64,000 nt of DNA from Phycisphaerae bacterium (GTDB taxonomy: Bacteria; Planctomycetota; Phycisphaerae; SM23-33). The position numbers and the translations under genes are program-made. The notes under the pieces were generated by a model. That model saw only the letters and a list, made by a program, of their open reading frames with translations. It had not been told where the DNA came from and made no database searches. This document shows positions 1 to 9,647 of the stretch, piece after piece. The DNA lies in NCBI GenBank assembly GCA_030745875.1, contig JASLNT010000128.1, positions 23,502 through 87,501 of the forward strand, given 5' to 3'. How positions within the stretch are numbered: the first letter of the stretch is position 1; every line of letters begins with the position of its first letter.

Positions 1-20
1 AGATTATCTCGTATTGGAGC

Positions 21-1280
21 ATGACTATGGAACCTGAGACAGTAATTGCCGACCTGGCTGCTCCGGCCCGTCGCGCCGCTGCCGTTCTCGCCGCCAGTCG
101 CGGTGAAAAACGAAACGCCGCTCTGCTGGCCTGCGCGCAGGCGATTCGCGACGACGCTGAGCGGCTGAAGAGCGAAAACAACAAGGATTTGTCTCGTAGC
201 GAAGAGTTTGGACTGTCCCAGGCGATGGTCGACCGCCTCACGCTCGACGACGGGCGCATCGAATCGATGGCGTGTGCGCTTGAGCAGATCGCCGCCCAGA
301 CCGACCCGATCGGCCAGACTATTCGGGCTTCCAACCGTCCCAACGGTCTGCGGATTGAGAAGCGTCGCGTGCCGATTGGTGTGATCGGGATCATATTCGA
401 ATCGCGACCGAACGTAACCGCGGATGCGGCGGGGTTGTGCATCAAGAGCGGCAATGCGTGCATTCTCCGCGGCGGGAAGGAGGCGATTCACTCGAATCTC
501 GCCATCGCCGCTTCACTGCGTCGCGGGCTTGCAAAGACTGATCTACCGCCCGAGGCGGTGACCGTGCTGGAGAGCACAGATCGCGCGCTTGTCGCAGCCA
601 TGGCGCGGGCCGAGGGGCTGATAGATCTGATCATTCCTCGAGGCGGAGAGGCGTTGATTCGCGCGGTCGCCCAAGCCGCTACGATACCTGTAATTAAGCA
701 TTACGCGGGCAACTGTCACGTTTACGTCCACGCCAGGGCGAACCTGGGAATGGCCGAGCGGATCGTCATGAACGCCAAGTGTCAGCGCCCCGGGGTATGC
801 AACGCGGCTGAAACGCTTCTGGTCGACCAAGCCATCGCCCGCCGCTTCCTGGGCGACATTGCTCCGGAACTGGCTCAAGCGGGTGTCGAACTCCGCGGAT
901 GCGATCAGGCCCGAACATTCGCCGAGATGAAACCCGCAGTAGAAGAAGACTGGTCAACAGAGTATCTCGAGTTGATTCTGGCGGTTAAGGTCGTTGAAGA
1001 TCTTGACGAAGCGATCGAACATATAAACACCTACAGCAGCGGTCACACCGAGGCTGTCGTTACCGATGAAGTGCAGGCTGCGCAAGAGTTTATCTCGCGC
1101 GTCGACTCCTCCAGCGTAATGGTCAACGCTTCGACGCGTTTCAGTGACGGCGGCGAGTACGGGCTCGGCGCTGAAATCGGGATCAGCACTGACAAACTGC
1201 ACGCTCGCGGCCCGATGGGCGCCGAAGATCTGACGACCTACAAATGGATCGTCACCGGGCAGGGACACGTGCGTCAGTAG
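21..1280 (+). CDS. proA: Glutamate-5-semialdehyde dehydrogenase (gamma-glutamyl phosphate reductase)
   Basis: Cytoplasmic enzyme that reduces gamma-glutamyl phosphate to glutamate-5-semialdehyde with NADPH, the second step of proline synthesis. The 419-residue length matches the family. Visible family motifs include IFESRPNVTADAAGLCIKSG near residues 128-147 and the segment NAKCQRPGVCNAAETLL near 252-268, which carries the catalytic cysteine. The C-terminal part has the usual SSSVMVNASTRFSDGGEYGLGAE run. GGAGC lies just before the ATG at 21; a second in-frame ATG follows two codons later. The usual partner proB (glutamate 5-kinase) is not seen downstream and could lie left of the window. Function is secure by sequence recognition. 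Confidence 0.97.
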   Translation: MTMEPETVIADLAAPARRAAAVLAASRGEKRNAALLACAQAIRDDAERLKSENNKDLSRSEEFGLSQAMVDRLTLDDGRIESMACALEQIAAQTDPIGQTIRASNRPNGLRIEKRRVPIGVIGIIFESRPNVTADAAGLCIKSGNACILRGGKEAIHSNLAIAASLRRGLAKTDLPPEAVTVLESTDRALVAAMARAEGLIDLIIPRGGEALIRAVAQAATIPVIKHYAGNCHVYVHARANLGMAERIVMNAKCQRPGVCNAAETLLVDQAIARRFLGDIAPELAQAGVELRGCDQARTFAEMKPAVEEDWSTEYLELILAVKVVEDLDEAIEHINTYSSGHTEAVVTDEVQAAQEFISRVDSSSVMVNASTRFSDGGEYGLGAEIGISTDKLHARGPMGAEDLTTYKWIVTGQGHVRQ

Positions 1281-1399
1281 GATCGTTCCGAAGCGATAAA
1301 TTCGGTAATATTCGCTTGTTTTTCGCGTTTCTATTAATACACTAATAGGACTCTACCAAGGCTATTTCACGCTAACCCCATGAATCGGAGATGCACAAA

Positions 1400-2767
1400 A
1401 TGTCAGATAATAACGTAACTCGTCGTGCTTTCATGCAGACGACGGCCGCGACGGCCGCTGCTGCAACGGTGATCGCAGGCGCCGGGCAGGCCGACGCGAA
1501 GAAGAAGCCCGCCAACGCCGGTTCGGGCGAGAAGCTTCGCTTCGCCATGATCGGTTGCGGCGGACGCGCGGGAGCCCACTACGGTTGGGCCGGTAAAGAG
1601 AAGATCGTCGCCGTTTGCGATCCCGACAAGGGTCGGCTCGCCAAGCGCGTCAAGGGCGACATCAAGGGCTACACCGACTACCGCAAGCTGTTTGAAGAGA
1701 TGGGCGACAAGATCGACGCCGTAGTCGTCGCCACTCCCGACCACAACCACTTCCCCGCAGCGATGCGAGCGCTGAAGCTCGGTAAGCACGTTTACTGCGA
1801 GAAGCCTCTGGTCTGGTCCTTCTGGGAGGGCCTGGAGCTCGCTCGCGAAGCCAAGAAGCAGAAAGTCGCCACGCAGATGGGCAACCAGGGCATGGGCGGA
1901 GGCGGTTGGAGACTCTGCGACGCATACATCAAGGGCGGAGCCATCGGCGATGTCGTAGAAGTGCACACATGGACGAACCGTCCGGTATGGCCCCAGGGCA
2001 TCGGACGACCCGAAGGCGAAGACGACGCCAAGGCCGACGGACTGGACTGGAACTCCTGGATCGGACCCGCGCCGATGCGTCCGTACAAGAAGGGCAAATA
2101 CCATTCCTTCGTATGGCGCGGATGGCTGGACTTCGGCGCAGGCGCACTTGGCGACATGGCCTGCCACACCATGAACGCAATGTTCAAAGTTCTCGAACCG
2201 GGCTACCCGACGGAAGTCGAACTGATGGCCTCCAAGAACGCCAACGATGAGACGTACCCCTCGTCCGAGACCATTCGCTGGTCGTTCCCCAAGACCGACA
2301 AGCGCCCGGCGTTCACCGCTTTCTGGTATGACGGACCCGGTTCGGATAAGGCTGTCCCGATTCCCCCCGCATACGAAAAAGGCCGCAAGCTGCCCCGCAC
2401 CGGAACCATGTTTGTCGGAACCAAGGGCGTTCTCCAGGTCACCGGCGACTACAACAACTCCCCGATGCTGGTGCCCGAAAAGGCCCGACAGGAATTCGGC
2501 AAGCCCAAAGCTACGATTCCGGGCTCAAATGGCGGACACATGGGCGAATTCGTACGAGCCGCCAAAGGCCAGGCCGCCTGGGATTCCCCGCTGTCGAATT
2601 TCCAGTACGCCGGACCGATGACGTCGGTGATCATTCTGGGAATCATCTCCCAGCGCGTAGCCGCCAAGCTGAGCTTCGATCCCAAGACGCTGAAGTTCAC
2701 CGGTACGAAAGCCGACGCAGCCAACGCGCTGCTCAGACGTATTGAGCGAAAAGGCTGGGAAGCGTAA
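1400..2767 (+). CDS. Tat-exported Gfo/Idh/MocA family oxidoreductase
   Basis: A secreted NAD(P)-dependent oxidoreductase, 455 residues, probably acting on a sugar or sugar acid. The N-terminus has a twin-arginine signal (TRRAFMQ followed by an Ala-rich hydrophobic stretch ending AGQADA). The nucleotide-binding fold begins FAMIGCGGRAG, and the family motif EKPLVWSFWEGLELAREAKK follows with its EKP lysine. The C-terminal half matches secreted planctomycete Gfo/Idh/MocA proteins. An ATG at 1391 lies directly against the GGAG ribosome site, so the ATG at 1400, 9 bases from it, is the likelier start. It is a single gene ending in a strong terminator. The substrate cannot be read from sequence. Confidence 0.9.
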   Translation: MSDNNVTRRAFMQTTAATAAAATVIAGAGQADAKKKPANAGSGEKLRFAMIGCGGRAGAHYGWAGKEKIVAVCDPDKGRLAKRVKGDIKGYTDYRKLFEEMGDKIDAVVVATPDHNHFPAAMRALKLGKHVYCEKPLVWSFWEGLELAREAKKQKVATQMGNQGMGGGGWRLCDAYIKGGAIGDVVEVHTWTNRPVWPQGIGRPEGEDDAKADGLDWNSWIGPAPMRPYKKGKYHSFVWRGWLDFGAGALGDMACHTMNAMFKVLEPGYPTEVELMASKNANDETYPSSETIRWSFPKTDKRPAFTAFWYDGPGSDKAVPIPPAYEKGRKLPRTGTMFVGTKGVLQVTGDYNNSPMLVPEKARQEFGKPKATIPGSNGGHMGEFVRAAKGQAAWDSPLSNFQYAGPMTSVIILGIISQRVAAKLSFDPKTLKFTGTKADAANALLRRIERKGWEA

Positions 2768-2794
2768 TACGCAAGATTAATTGCTTCAATACAG

Positions 2795-2829
2795 CAGGCC
2801 CCATCACCGTGATGGGGCCTGTTTTGTTG
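2795..2829 (+). terminator. Intrinsic terminator after the Gfo/Idh/MocA gene
   Basis: A perfect 13-base inverted repeat, CAGGCCCCATCAC at 2795-2807 and GTGATGGGGCCTG at 2809-2821, is followed directly by TTTTGTTGT. The tip will open to a small loop. It lies about 30 bases past the stop codon at 2767. Confidence 0.92.
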
Positions 2830-3018
2830 TAACGGTGTGGCGATTGACGACGACGAAATCCTGGTGGCGAAATCTCAGGGCGCGCCGGGCGCACCGGGTG
2901 CGCAAGCGGTTTGCTCAGAGTTTGTCTTTACGAATTGACGCAATATGACTAATATGTAGGGCTTCCATGGTCGGCTCGGAACGTTTTCGGGCCGCTTAAC
3001 AGACGAAAGAGGCTCAGA

Positions 3019-4818
3019 ATGATATCGGACGCAGTACTGAACAGAACGCACAATTGCGGGCAGCTCCGCGAAAGTGATTTGGGCGCCGAAGTCCGCCTGT
3101 GCGGATGGGTGAAAAGCTACCGTGACCACGGAGGCGTGATTTTCGTCGACCTGCGCGATCGCTACGGAATAACACAGGTCGTGTTCGACACCCCCGAAGA
3201 AGGCGATGATGCGGGCAAGGCGATGTACGAACTGGCCGATTCGCTGAGAAACGAATGGGTGATCTCGATCGCCGGCGTGGTTCGCCACCGAGGCGAAGAC
3301 CGCATCAATCCGAAACTCAACACGGGACAGATCGAAGTTGTCTGCACCGAGCTTACCGTACTCAACGAGTCCGACACCGTACCGTTCGGGCCCGACAGCT
3401 TCACGTCGGTGGCTGAGGAAACGAGGCTGAAATATCGCTACATCGACCTGCGGCGTCCGGAGATGACCCGCTCGATGACTCTGCGTCACGAGATCACCTC
3501 GGCGATGCGGAGCGTGCTGAATGAGTCGGGTTTTGTCGAGGTCGAGACGCCGTTCCTGACCAAATCCACGCCGGAAGGAGCTCGCGACTTCCTGGTTCCC
3601 TCACGGATGAACCAGGCCGATTTCTACGCGCTTCCGCAGAGCCCGCAGTTGTTCAAGCAGATCCTGATGGTCGGCGGTATGGACAGGTACTACCAAGTCG
3701 TGCGATGCTTCCGCGACGAGGACCTCCGAGCCGATCGCCAACCGGAATTCACCCAGCTCGACCTGGAAATGAGCTTCGTAACCCAGGCCGATGTAATGGA
3801 CATCACCAACAAGGTTTTGCGAGAGGTCTGCAAAGTCGCCGGTAAGGAGTTCCCTGACGAGGTCCCGATTATCACGTACGACGAGGCGATGGACAAATAC
3901 GGTATCGACCGGCCGGACATACGCTTCGAAATGTTCCTCCACGACGTCAGCGAAATAGTATCGGCCACGGATTTCAAGGTATTCACCGGAGCAATCGAAT
4001 CCGGCGGTGTCGTGAAGGTTCTGTGCGCACCGGGCGGAGCGAAATTCACGCGTAAGGAAATCGACGTTTACACCGCCTTCGTAGCCGATTACGGCGCCAG
4101 GGGCCTGGCGTGGACCAAGCTGGAGGGCGGCGCGTTCGCAGGAGGCGTAGCCAAGTTCCTCTCGCCCGAAGTTCAGCAGCAGCTCAGGGACGCTGTAGGC
4201 GCCGCCGACGGCGACATACTCTTCTTCGCCGCCGCCGGGGTCGACGACGTGAACAAGATCCTCGCTCCGCTTCGCGTACGCGTTGCTGAAGATATTGGGC
4301 TGATCGCCCCGGACACCTACGCCTGGTGCTGGATTACTGAATTCCCGCTGGTAAGCTACAACGCCCAGCAGAAGCGATGGGACTCGCTGCATCATCCGTT
4401 CACGATGCCCGCCGTGGAGGATATGGATCAACTTACCGCTGATCCAGGAGCCGCCAAATCGCTGGCGTACGATATCGTGTGCAACGGTACGGAGATGGGC
4501 GGCGGGTCGATCCGTATTCACGACCGGAAGATCCAGGAGAAGATCTTCGAGATTCTGGGCATAGGCCCCGAAGAAGCGGAAGAGAAATTCGGTTTTCTGC
4601 TGGACGCTCTGCGGTTCGGCGCTCCTCCGCACGGCGGATTGGCGCTCGGTCTTGACAGGATCGTTATGGAGATGGTGTCGGCGCCGTCACTGCGAGATGT
4701 CATTGCTTTTCCGAAAACCCAACGGGGCACGTGCCCGCTGACGGGTGCTCCGGCCGAAGTTGACGATAACCAACTGGCGGAACTTGACTTGAAAATCATC
4801 GTTCCGCACAAGAAGTAA
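3019..4818 (+). CDS. aspS: Aspartyl-tRNA synthetase
   Basis: Class IIb aminoacyl-tRNA synthetase charging tRNA-Asp. The 599-residue length fits the bacterial type with the GAD insertion domain. In order: an N-terminal OB fold for the anticodon (CGWVKSYRDHGGVIFVDLRDRYG), class II motif 2 (RCFRDEDLRADRQPEFTQLD), the GAD insert near residues 290-420, and motif 3 (GLALGLDRIVMEM) near the end. The start is the ATG at 3019 behind GAAAGAGGC. It stands alone between two terminators. Whether it is discriminating or also charges tRNA-Asn cannot be told here, since the window shows neither asnS nor gatCAB. Confidence 0.97.
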   Translation: MISDAVLNRTHNCGQLRESDLGAEVRLCGWVKSYRDHGGVIFVDLRDRYGITQVVFDTPEEGDDAGKAMYELADSLRNEWVISIAGVVRHRGEDRINPKLNTGQIEVVCTELTVLNESDTVPFGPDSFTSVAEETRLKYRYIDLRRPEMTRSMTLRHEITSAMRSVLNESGFVEVETPFLTKSTPEGARDFLVPSRMNQADFYALPQSPQLFKQILMVGGMDRYYQVVRCFRDEDLRADRQPEFTQLDLEMSFVTQADVMDITNKVLREVCKVAGKEFPDEVPIITYDEAMDKYGIDRPDIRFEMFLHDVSEIVSATDFKVFTGAIESGGVVKVLCAPGGAKFTRKEIDVYTAFVADYGARGLAWTKLEGGAFAGGVAKFLSPEVQQQLRDAVGAADGDILFFAAAGVDDVNKILAPLRVRVAEDIGLIAPDTYAWCWITEFPLVSYNAQQKRWDSLHHPFTMPAVEDMDQLTADPGAAKSLAYDIVCNGTEMGGGSIRIHDRKIQEKIFEILGIGPEEAEEKFGFLLDALRFGAPPHGGLALGLDRIVMEMVSAPSLRDVIAFPKTQRGTCPLTGAPAEVDDNQLAELDLKIIVPHKK

Positions 4819-4855
4819 TTTTAGTATTAATCGGTATAGTCGCAGACCAACCAGT

Positions 4856-4895
4856 AGGACAAAACGCTCGGATTACGGGCGTTTTGTCCTATTTT
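4856..4895 (+). terminator. Intrinsic terminator after aspS
   Basis: A perfect 12-base stem, AGGACAAAACGC at 4856-4867 and GCGTTTTGTCCT at 4879-4890, has an 11-base loop and is followed by ATTTTG. It begins 38 bases after the aspS stop. Confidence 0.88.
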
Positions 4896-5066
4896 GATGG
4901 TGGGAAATCACAGCTACAATTCCCGGATTATAGATACTAACGCTAGGAATAGCAAAAGGTTACGGCGCTTTTGTGCCGATAAGCTATGCTATTGAGCGAT
5001 ACCTGTTGGCTTGGTGTGGATCCCGGTCGTCTGGTCTGCGTTCAATAGATTTAGGGAGTTAGTTCT

Positions 5067-5492
5067 ATGTCAACCGTTGAAGATATTCTGATGGTAAAAG
5101 GGCCCGATGTTGTTGTCGCCGGACCGGGCAGCACCGTCGAAGACGCCGCCAAGCTCATGTTCCAGGCGAATGTGGGTTCGGTAATTGTCAAAGATGGCGA
5201 TATCATTGCGGGTATCTTCACAGAGCGGGACGCACTCGGGCGAGTTATCGCCAAAGGTCTGGACGCGGGAACCACGAAACTGGGCGATGTGATGTCGAGC
5301 CCGGTGAAGACGTGTGCCTTGGGAGATTCGCTGGAATCGTGCAACGAGAGCTTCGGGCGGGACTACATTCGACGCCTGGCGGTGGTTGAAGATGGCGTGC
5401 TGATCGGCGTGATAGGGCTGCGAGATGTTCAAAACGCCCAACTCAAGGCCAACGCCGAACGCATAGAAGAACTCGAGAAGCTGCTGAACTGA
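5067..5492 (+). CDS. CBS-domain pair protein
   Basis: A 141-residue cytoplasmic protein made almost wholly of two CBS motifs (about residues 5-62 and 68-126), the module that binds adenine nucleotides or S-adenosylmethionine and usually regulates another protein. Typical signatures are GSTVEDAAKLMFQANVGSVIV and GIFTERDALGRVIAKG in the first repeat and RRLAVVEDGVLIGVIGLRD in the second. A short coiled tail (NAERIEELEKLL) ends the protein. GGGAG lies 11 bases before the ATG. It has its own transcription unit, convergent with the metal operon. Partner and ligand are unknown. Confidence 0.88.
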   Translation: MSTVEDILMVKGPDVVVAGPGSTVEDAAKLMFQANVGSVIVKDGDIIAGIFTERDALGRVIAKGLDAGTTKLGDVMSSPVKTCALGDSLESCNESFGRDYIRRLAVVEDGVLIGVIGLRDVQNAQLKANAERIEELEKLLN

Positions 5493-5547
5493 TTATTGAA
5501 TATTGACGGCGCAGCTCCGGCCGCTGCACTCCGTTCGTACGATGCCC

Positions 5548-6804
5548 TCACTCTGAGGGAGTTTGCGGCGAGACGGAGAAACCGGCTTTTTCTATGGCGA
5601 TGATGAGTTCGTCGGTCTGCAGATCGCCCCCTGATACCGACACCACGCCTTTCTTGAGATCCACCGAAACTTCGCCTACGCCCGTGCAGGCCTGCAGGGC
5701 TTCGGTGACGCTCGCTTTGCAGTGGTCGCAGGTCATTCCCGTAACAGTGAGTTGCAGGCTGTCGCTGTCGGCATGCGAGTGCTCATGGTCCGCTTTTCGG
5801 CCGGGCCGCCAAAACGCACCGAACCCCAGCAGTCCTATCAGGCCAATTGCCGATGCGTGTCTGAACCACACGGGCATCCAGTCATGGTGCATTGACATCT
5901 GCACCGCATCGATACTGACCAGTTGATCCAACAGTATTCCCCCCACGAACGCCGACAGCATCATCGTGCCCAGATATATCAGGCACGTTCGCCGCCCCAG
6001 CACTTTCCATATTGTCACGATTGTGGCGGCGTTTGTGGCCGGGCCGGTCATCAGCATTGCAAAGGCGGCTCCTGGAGAAACGCCCGCCAGGATCAGCCCC
6101 GCTGCTATGGGGATCGAAGCCGTTGCGCAGATGTACAGCGGTACGCCCACCAGCATAAGCAGGAGAATCTGCACCGGTCCGGGCGGAACGGCCTGGGAGA
6201 AGTAGTCGTTACCTCCGATGTACACGGTGATCAGCGCTCCTGCGACCAGCCCGATAAGCAGCGCCTTTCCGATATCTCTGGGCAGGGTCAGCAGCCCGTA
6301 TTGCAGCGCTGCAACGACCTTTCCGCTTCCGCGAGCGGTGCAGCAAGCATCGGTGCATTCGGTCGGTTCGTCGCTTTCCGGTTGGTCGCGGTTGTCCGTA
6401 ATCGCAACCACCCCTCCTCCCAGCACTCCGCTGATCAGCGCTGCTATCGGGCGGAAGATTGCGAATGTCCAACCAAGCAGGCTGAATGTCGCGAAGATAC
6501 TGTCCACTCCTGTTTGCGGAGTGGATATCAGGAATGCCGTTGTCGCGCCTTTGCTGGCTCCGTGTCTGCGCAGAGACGTGGCGACCGGTATTACACTGCA
6601 CGAGCACAGAGGCAGGGGCACGCCGAACGCCGACGCCCTGACGACCGGAGCGATTCTTCCCTTACCGAGATTGCGTCCGATCCAATCGGCCGACACAATT
6701 ACCGACAGCACTCCCGCGGCGAGGAATCCGAACAGCAGAAACGGAGCCATCTCGCCGATCGTCGCCCAGAACTGAGTCGCAATGTCGATAAGTTGCTCAC
6801 GCAT
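5548..6804 (-). CDS. Permease with C-terminal heavy-metal-associated domain (Cu/Zn efflux type)
   Basis: A 418-residue inner-membrane permease of the DUF318/ArsP-like group; its layout matches the SO_0444-type Cu/Zn efflux transporters. Roughly eight to ten hydrophobic segments fill residues 1-330. The core has the motif PLPLCSCSVIPVATSLRR near 65-82, and a Cys cluster (CTDACC) sits in the central loop. Residues 347-412 form an HMA domain with the metal-binding GMTCDHCKASV motif. It is the last gene of the metal operon and its start overlaps the preceding stop by 8 bases, suggesting translational coupling. Metal specificity (Cu, Zn or arsenicals) is inferred, not shown. Confidence 0.85.
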   Translation of the reverse strand: MREQLIDIATQFWATIGEMAPFLLFGFLAAGVLSVIVSADWIGRNLGKGRIAPVVRASAFGVPLPLCSCSVIPVATSLRRHGASKGATTAFLISTPQTGVDSIFATFSLLGWTFAIFRPIAALISGVLGGGVVAITDNRDQPESDEPTECTDACCTARGSGKVVAALQYGLLTLPRDIGKALLIGLVAGALITVYIGGNDYFSQAVPPGPVQILLLMLVGVPLYICATASIPIAAGLILAGVSPGAAFAMLMTGPATNAATIVTIWKVLGRRTCLIYLGTMMLSAFVGGILLDQLVSIDAVQMSMHHDWMPVWFRHASAIGLIGLLGFGAFWRPGRKADHEHSHADSDSLQLTVTGMTCDHCKASVTEALQACTGVGEVSVDLKKGVVSVSGGDLQTDELIIAIEKAGFSVSPQTPSE

Positions 6805-7612
6805 CGGGCAGGTCTCGGGTGTTGCAGAATGTCAGAAACTCTCCCACGTCCATGTCGTTGCGTATTCCCAGACGCGTCAGTGCGAAATCGTAACGCACCG
6901 GATCCTTTGGGGCCACTCGCCTGAACGCCTCGGTGACCTCGACTACGGTTCGCATGTCGGCGGCTTTGCGTTTGGTGGCGCCCAGACCGGCGGCGATTTT
7001 GTGCATGTGCGTGTCCAGCGGTATCAGGAGTTTCGATGCAGGGACCGCAGTCCATCCGCCCGGGTCCACGCGATCTTTCCGCACTAACCATCGCAGCATG
7101 AGACACAGTCGCTTACATGCGCTCCCACGGGCCGGATCGGGCAGCAGGTGTCCGCAATCTGCTCCGGCCGCGTCGGTGATCTCGCCGACAAACGCCTTCA
7201 TCGCCTCCAGAACTGTTTCGTCGTCGCCCGAGACTCCGCGAGCGAAGCAGGCTCCCAGAGATCCGTGTTTTGCAATCACGCTGCGCGCCCCGATGAGCAT
7301 CGCAGCCACATCGTCGCCCGTGCTGAATCGGTGTTTAAAACCGCGCATCGCTCGTCGAATCGCCCCAGGCGTGTTCTCAGCAAGATATTCCGCTGGTTTG
7401 GGTCCGATACGCTCCATCGCATTAGAAACGCTCTTCAGTATCTGCGCCACGCGCCCGTACGCCAGCGAGCTGGCCAGCAGCGCAGCAATCTCGCGATCGG
7501 CGTGATCCGCGTAGCGGTACAGGAACTCCAGCGGGTCGGGATGCACGTAGCGGCGGTGGTTTACGTCGCGGTACAGGTTGTTGAGGATGTCGTTATGTTT
7601 GACCAGGGGCAT
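6797..7612 (-). CDS. TIGR02757 / DUF2400 family protein
   Basis: A 271-residue cytoplasmic protein recognised as the conserved TIGR02757 family, whose function is not known to me. Characteristic stretches are the N-terminal YRDVNHRRYVHPDPLEFLYRY, then EIAALLASSLAYGRVAQILKSV, then MLRWLVRKDRVDPGGW and the C-terminal LIPLDTHMHKIAAGLG. The fold is all-helical and reminiscent of HhH-type DNA glycosylases, which is inference. It lies 25 bases after zwf and overlaps the permease start by 8 bases, so it is transcribed within the metal operon, though no direct link to metals is evident. Confidence 0.85.
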   Translation of the reverse strand: MPLVKHNDILNNLYRDVNHRRYVHPDPLEFLYRYADHADREIAALLASSLAYGRVAQILKSVSNAMERIGPKPAEYLAENTPGAIRRAMRGFKHRFSTGDDVAAMLIGARSVIAKHGSLGACFARGVSGDDETVLEAMKAFVGEITDAAGADCGHLLPDPARGSACKRLCLMLRWLVRKDRVDPGGWTAVPASKLLIPLDTHMHKIAAGLGATKRKAADMRTVVEVTEAFRRVAPKDPVRYDFALTRLGIRNDMDVGEFLTFCNTRDLPDA

Positions 7613-7637
7613 ATTACATCATAGATGGCGGGACCGG

Positions 7638-9170
7638 TTATTTCAGGCGCCACTGATTTCCATCGGTCTGGATCAGTTCGTCGGCTTCTTTCGGCCCCCA
7701 CGAACCTGCGGGATATTGCAGCATGTCAGCGGCGGTGTCGTGTGAGCAGCCTTCGATAATCGGGGCTACGTATGCCCAGGCCGCCTCCACCTCGTCGCTG
7801 CGGGTAAACAGCGTCGCATCTCCCACCGCCGCATCCAGCAGAAGTCTCTGGTATGCGTCCGGCGGAGCCTGCCCGAACGATTCGCGGTAACCGAAATCCA
7901 TTTCAAGCGGTTCGATATTCATCGCAGGCCCGGGAGCCTTGGTTTGGAACTCCAGTGCGATCCCTTCGTTTGGCTGAACTCGTATGGTCAGCACGTTCGG
8001 GCGCAGCGGACCGGCGGGCGGACGGTTGAACAGAATCTGCGGAATGTCCTCAAAGTGTATGGAGATTTCCGTGCAGCGGCGGGGCAGACGCTTTCCGGTG
8101 CGGAGGTAGAAGGGCACGCCCGTCCACCGCCAGTTGTCCACGTGGGCCTTGAATGCGACGAACGTTTCCGTTCTTGAGTCCGTTGGTACGTTTTCGGCCT
8201 GTCGATATCCCGGTTCCGTCTTTCCGTTGATTTCACCGGAGGAGTATTGGGCTCGAACCACTCCGTTGGCCGCGCACAAAGGCGGAATAGGCCGCAGCGC
8301 ATTGAGAACTTTCACCTTCTCGTCGCGGATTGCGTCGGCGGTCAGCGTGACCGGAGGCTCCATCGCAACCAGGCACAGCAGATGCATCAGGTGATTCTGC
8401 ACCATGTCTCTAAGCGCGCCGGATTTGTCGTAATATCCTCCGCGCGAGCCCACGCCAAGCGACTCAGCGGCGGTGATCTGGATATGATCTATGTAGTCGT
8501 GGCGCCAGATGTGCTCGAAAATGCTGTTGGCGAATCGCAGGACCATAATGTTCTGGACCGTCTCCTTGCCCAGGTAATGATCGATGCGGAATATCTGATC
8601 CTCGTCGAACACTTCTCGGGCGATGCGATTCAAATCCCTAGCCGACTGCAGATCCGTACCGAACGGCTTTTCGATGACGATTCGCGACCAGGGATCGCTC
8701 TGGCCTTTGCGGGCCAGGGACGAGCAGTCGAGGTTGCGTATGATGTCCGCAAACGCGCTCGGAGGCGTTGCGAGGTAGTGCATGCAGTTGCCCGGTGCGT
8801 TGCGTTCGACATTCAGCGCTTCGATTCGTTTGCTGAGAGCTGCGAAGTCGTCGGGCGAATCGTAGGCTCCCTGCTGGTAGAATATGCGCGATGCGAACGC
8901 ATCCCACGCCGAATCATCGATAAGACCCTGATGGCAGTGCAGGGAGTTGCGTATGGAATCGCACAACTCGTTGCGGAAACTTTCGTCGGTTTTTTCGCTG
9001 CGCGAGTATCCGATAATGGCCGCCGATTCGGGCAGGTGGTTTTGGCACCATAGTTGAAATATCGCCGGCAGCAACTTGCGGCGAGTCAGATCGCCTGACG
9101 CCCCAAACACCACCATTACGAAGGGTCCGGGTTTGCGGGTTAATGTCGGATCAGTCGTAGTTTCACTCAT
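7638..9170 (-). CDS. zwf: Glucose-6-phosphate 1-dehydrogenase
   Basis: Oxidises glucose 6-phosphate to 6-phosphogluconolactone, making NADPH at the entry to the oxidative pentose phosphate pathway. The protein has about 510 residues. It shows the dinucleotide motif FGASGDLTRRKLLPAIF near the N-terminus and the active-site signature RIDHYLGKETVQN near residue 200. The ATG at 9170 is chosen; a GTG four codons upstream (9182) is an alternative. It sits 10 bases after arsC in the operon. NADPH supply could support thioredoxin reduction for ArsC, which is inference from proximity only. Confidence 0.95.
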   Translation of the reverse strand: MSETTTDPTLTRKPGPFVMVVFGASGDLTRRKLLPAIFQLWCQNHLPESAAIIGYSRSEKTDESFRNELCDSIRNSLHCHQGLIDDSAWDAFASRIFYQQGAYDSPDDFAALSKRIEALNVERNAPGNCMHYLATPPSAFADIIRNLDCSSLARKGQSDPWSRIVIEKPFGTDLQSARDLNRIAREVFDEDQIFRIDHYLGKETVQNIMVLRFANSIFEHIWRHDYIDHIQITAAESLGVGSRGGYYDKSGALRDMVQNHLMHLLCLVAMEPPVTLTADAIRDEKVKVLNALRPIPPLCAANGVVRAQYSSGEINGKTEPGYRQAENVPTDSRTETFVAFKAHVDNWRWTGVPFYLRTGKRLPRRCTEISIHFEDIPQILFNRPPAGPLRPNVLTIRVQPNEGIALEFQTKAPGPAMNIEPLEMDFGYRESFGQAPPDAYQRLLLDAAVGDATLFTRSDEVEAAWAYVAPIIEGCSHDTAADMLQYPAGSWGPKEADELIQTDGNQWRLK

Positions 9171-9192
9171 CTCAATGCCCACAGTTGCAGGA

Positions 9193-9642
9193 TTATTGTT
9201 CGAGACCTTCGGGCAGCGCAGCGATGAAGTCGCGAATCTGGTCTCGTACGCGCCGATAGCAGTTGAGTTTATCGTCGTCGTTTTCGCATTCGGCGGCCAT
9301 ACGGGGCGGATCGTCGAATCCGACGTGAATGACCTTCGTGTCCCCGGCGAATATCGGGCAGGTCTCGTTGGCGTGGCCGCACACCGTCACAACATAATCG
9401 AATTCAATATCGCGCAGTTCGTCAAAGTGCTTTGACCGATGAGACGAAATATCCACGCCCGCTTCGCTCATCACGTCGACGACATTCGGATTCATCCCGT
9501 GTATTTCCATACCGGCCGAATACGCCTCGACGCAGTCGCCTTTGAGGCTCCGAGCCCATCCTTCGGCCATCTGGCTGCGACAGGAGTTGCCTGTGCAGAG
9601 AAACAGTATCTTCAGCTTCGGTGTTGTTTTCGCGTTATCCAT
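9193..9642 (-). CDS. arsC: Arsenate reductase, thioredoxin-coupled type
   Basis: A 149-residue enzyme of the low-molecular-weight phosphatase fold that reduces arsenate to arsenite. The P-loop is CTGNSCRSQ (residues 16-24), with the nucleophilic Cys and the Arg, and the redox pair is in VTVCGHANETCP near residues 85-96, as in thioredoxin-dependent ArsC. The motif FDDPP follows. It is 5 bases downstream of the ZIP transporter gene and 22 bases upstream of the zwf ATG. No arsenite efflux pump or ArsR is adjacent, unless the terminal permease serves as one. Confidence 0.93.
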   Translation of the reverse strand: MDNAKTTPKLKILFLCTGNSCRSQMAEGWARSLKGDCVEAYSAGMEIHGMNPNVVDVMSEAGVDISSHRSKHFDELRDIEFDYVVTVCGHANETCPIFAGDTKVIHVGFDDPPRMAAECENDDDKLNCYRRVRDQIRDFIAALPEGLEQ

Positions 9643-9647
9643 ACCGC

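Noticed and set aside
5923..6924. 333-codon plus-strand open frame opposite the permease
   Set aside because: Composition rich in His, Arg, Gln and Cys is typical of antisense reading; it runs across two real overlapping genes.
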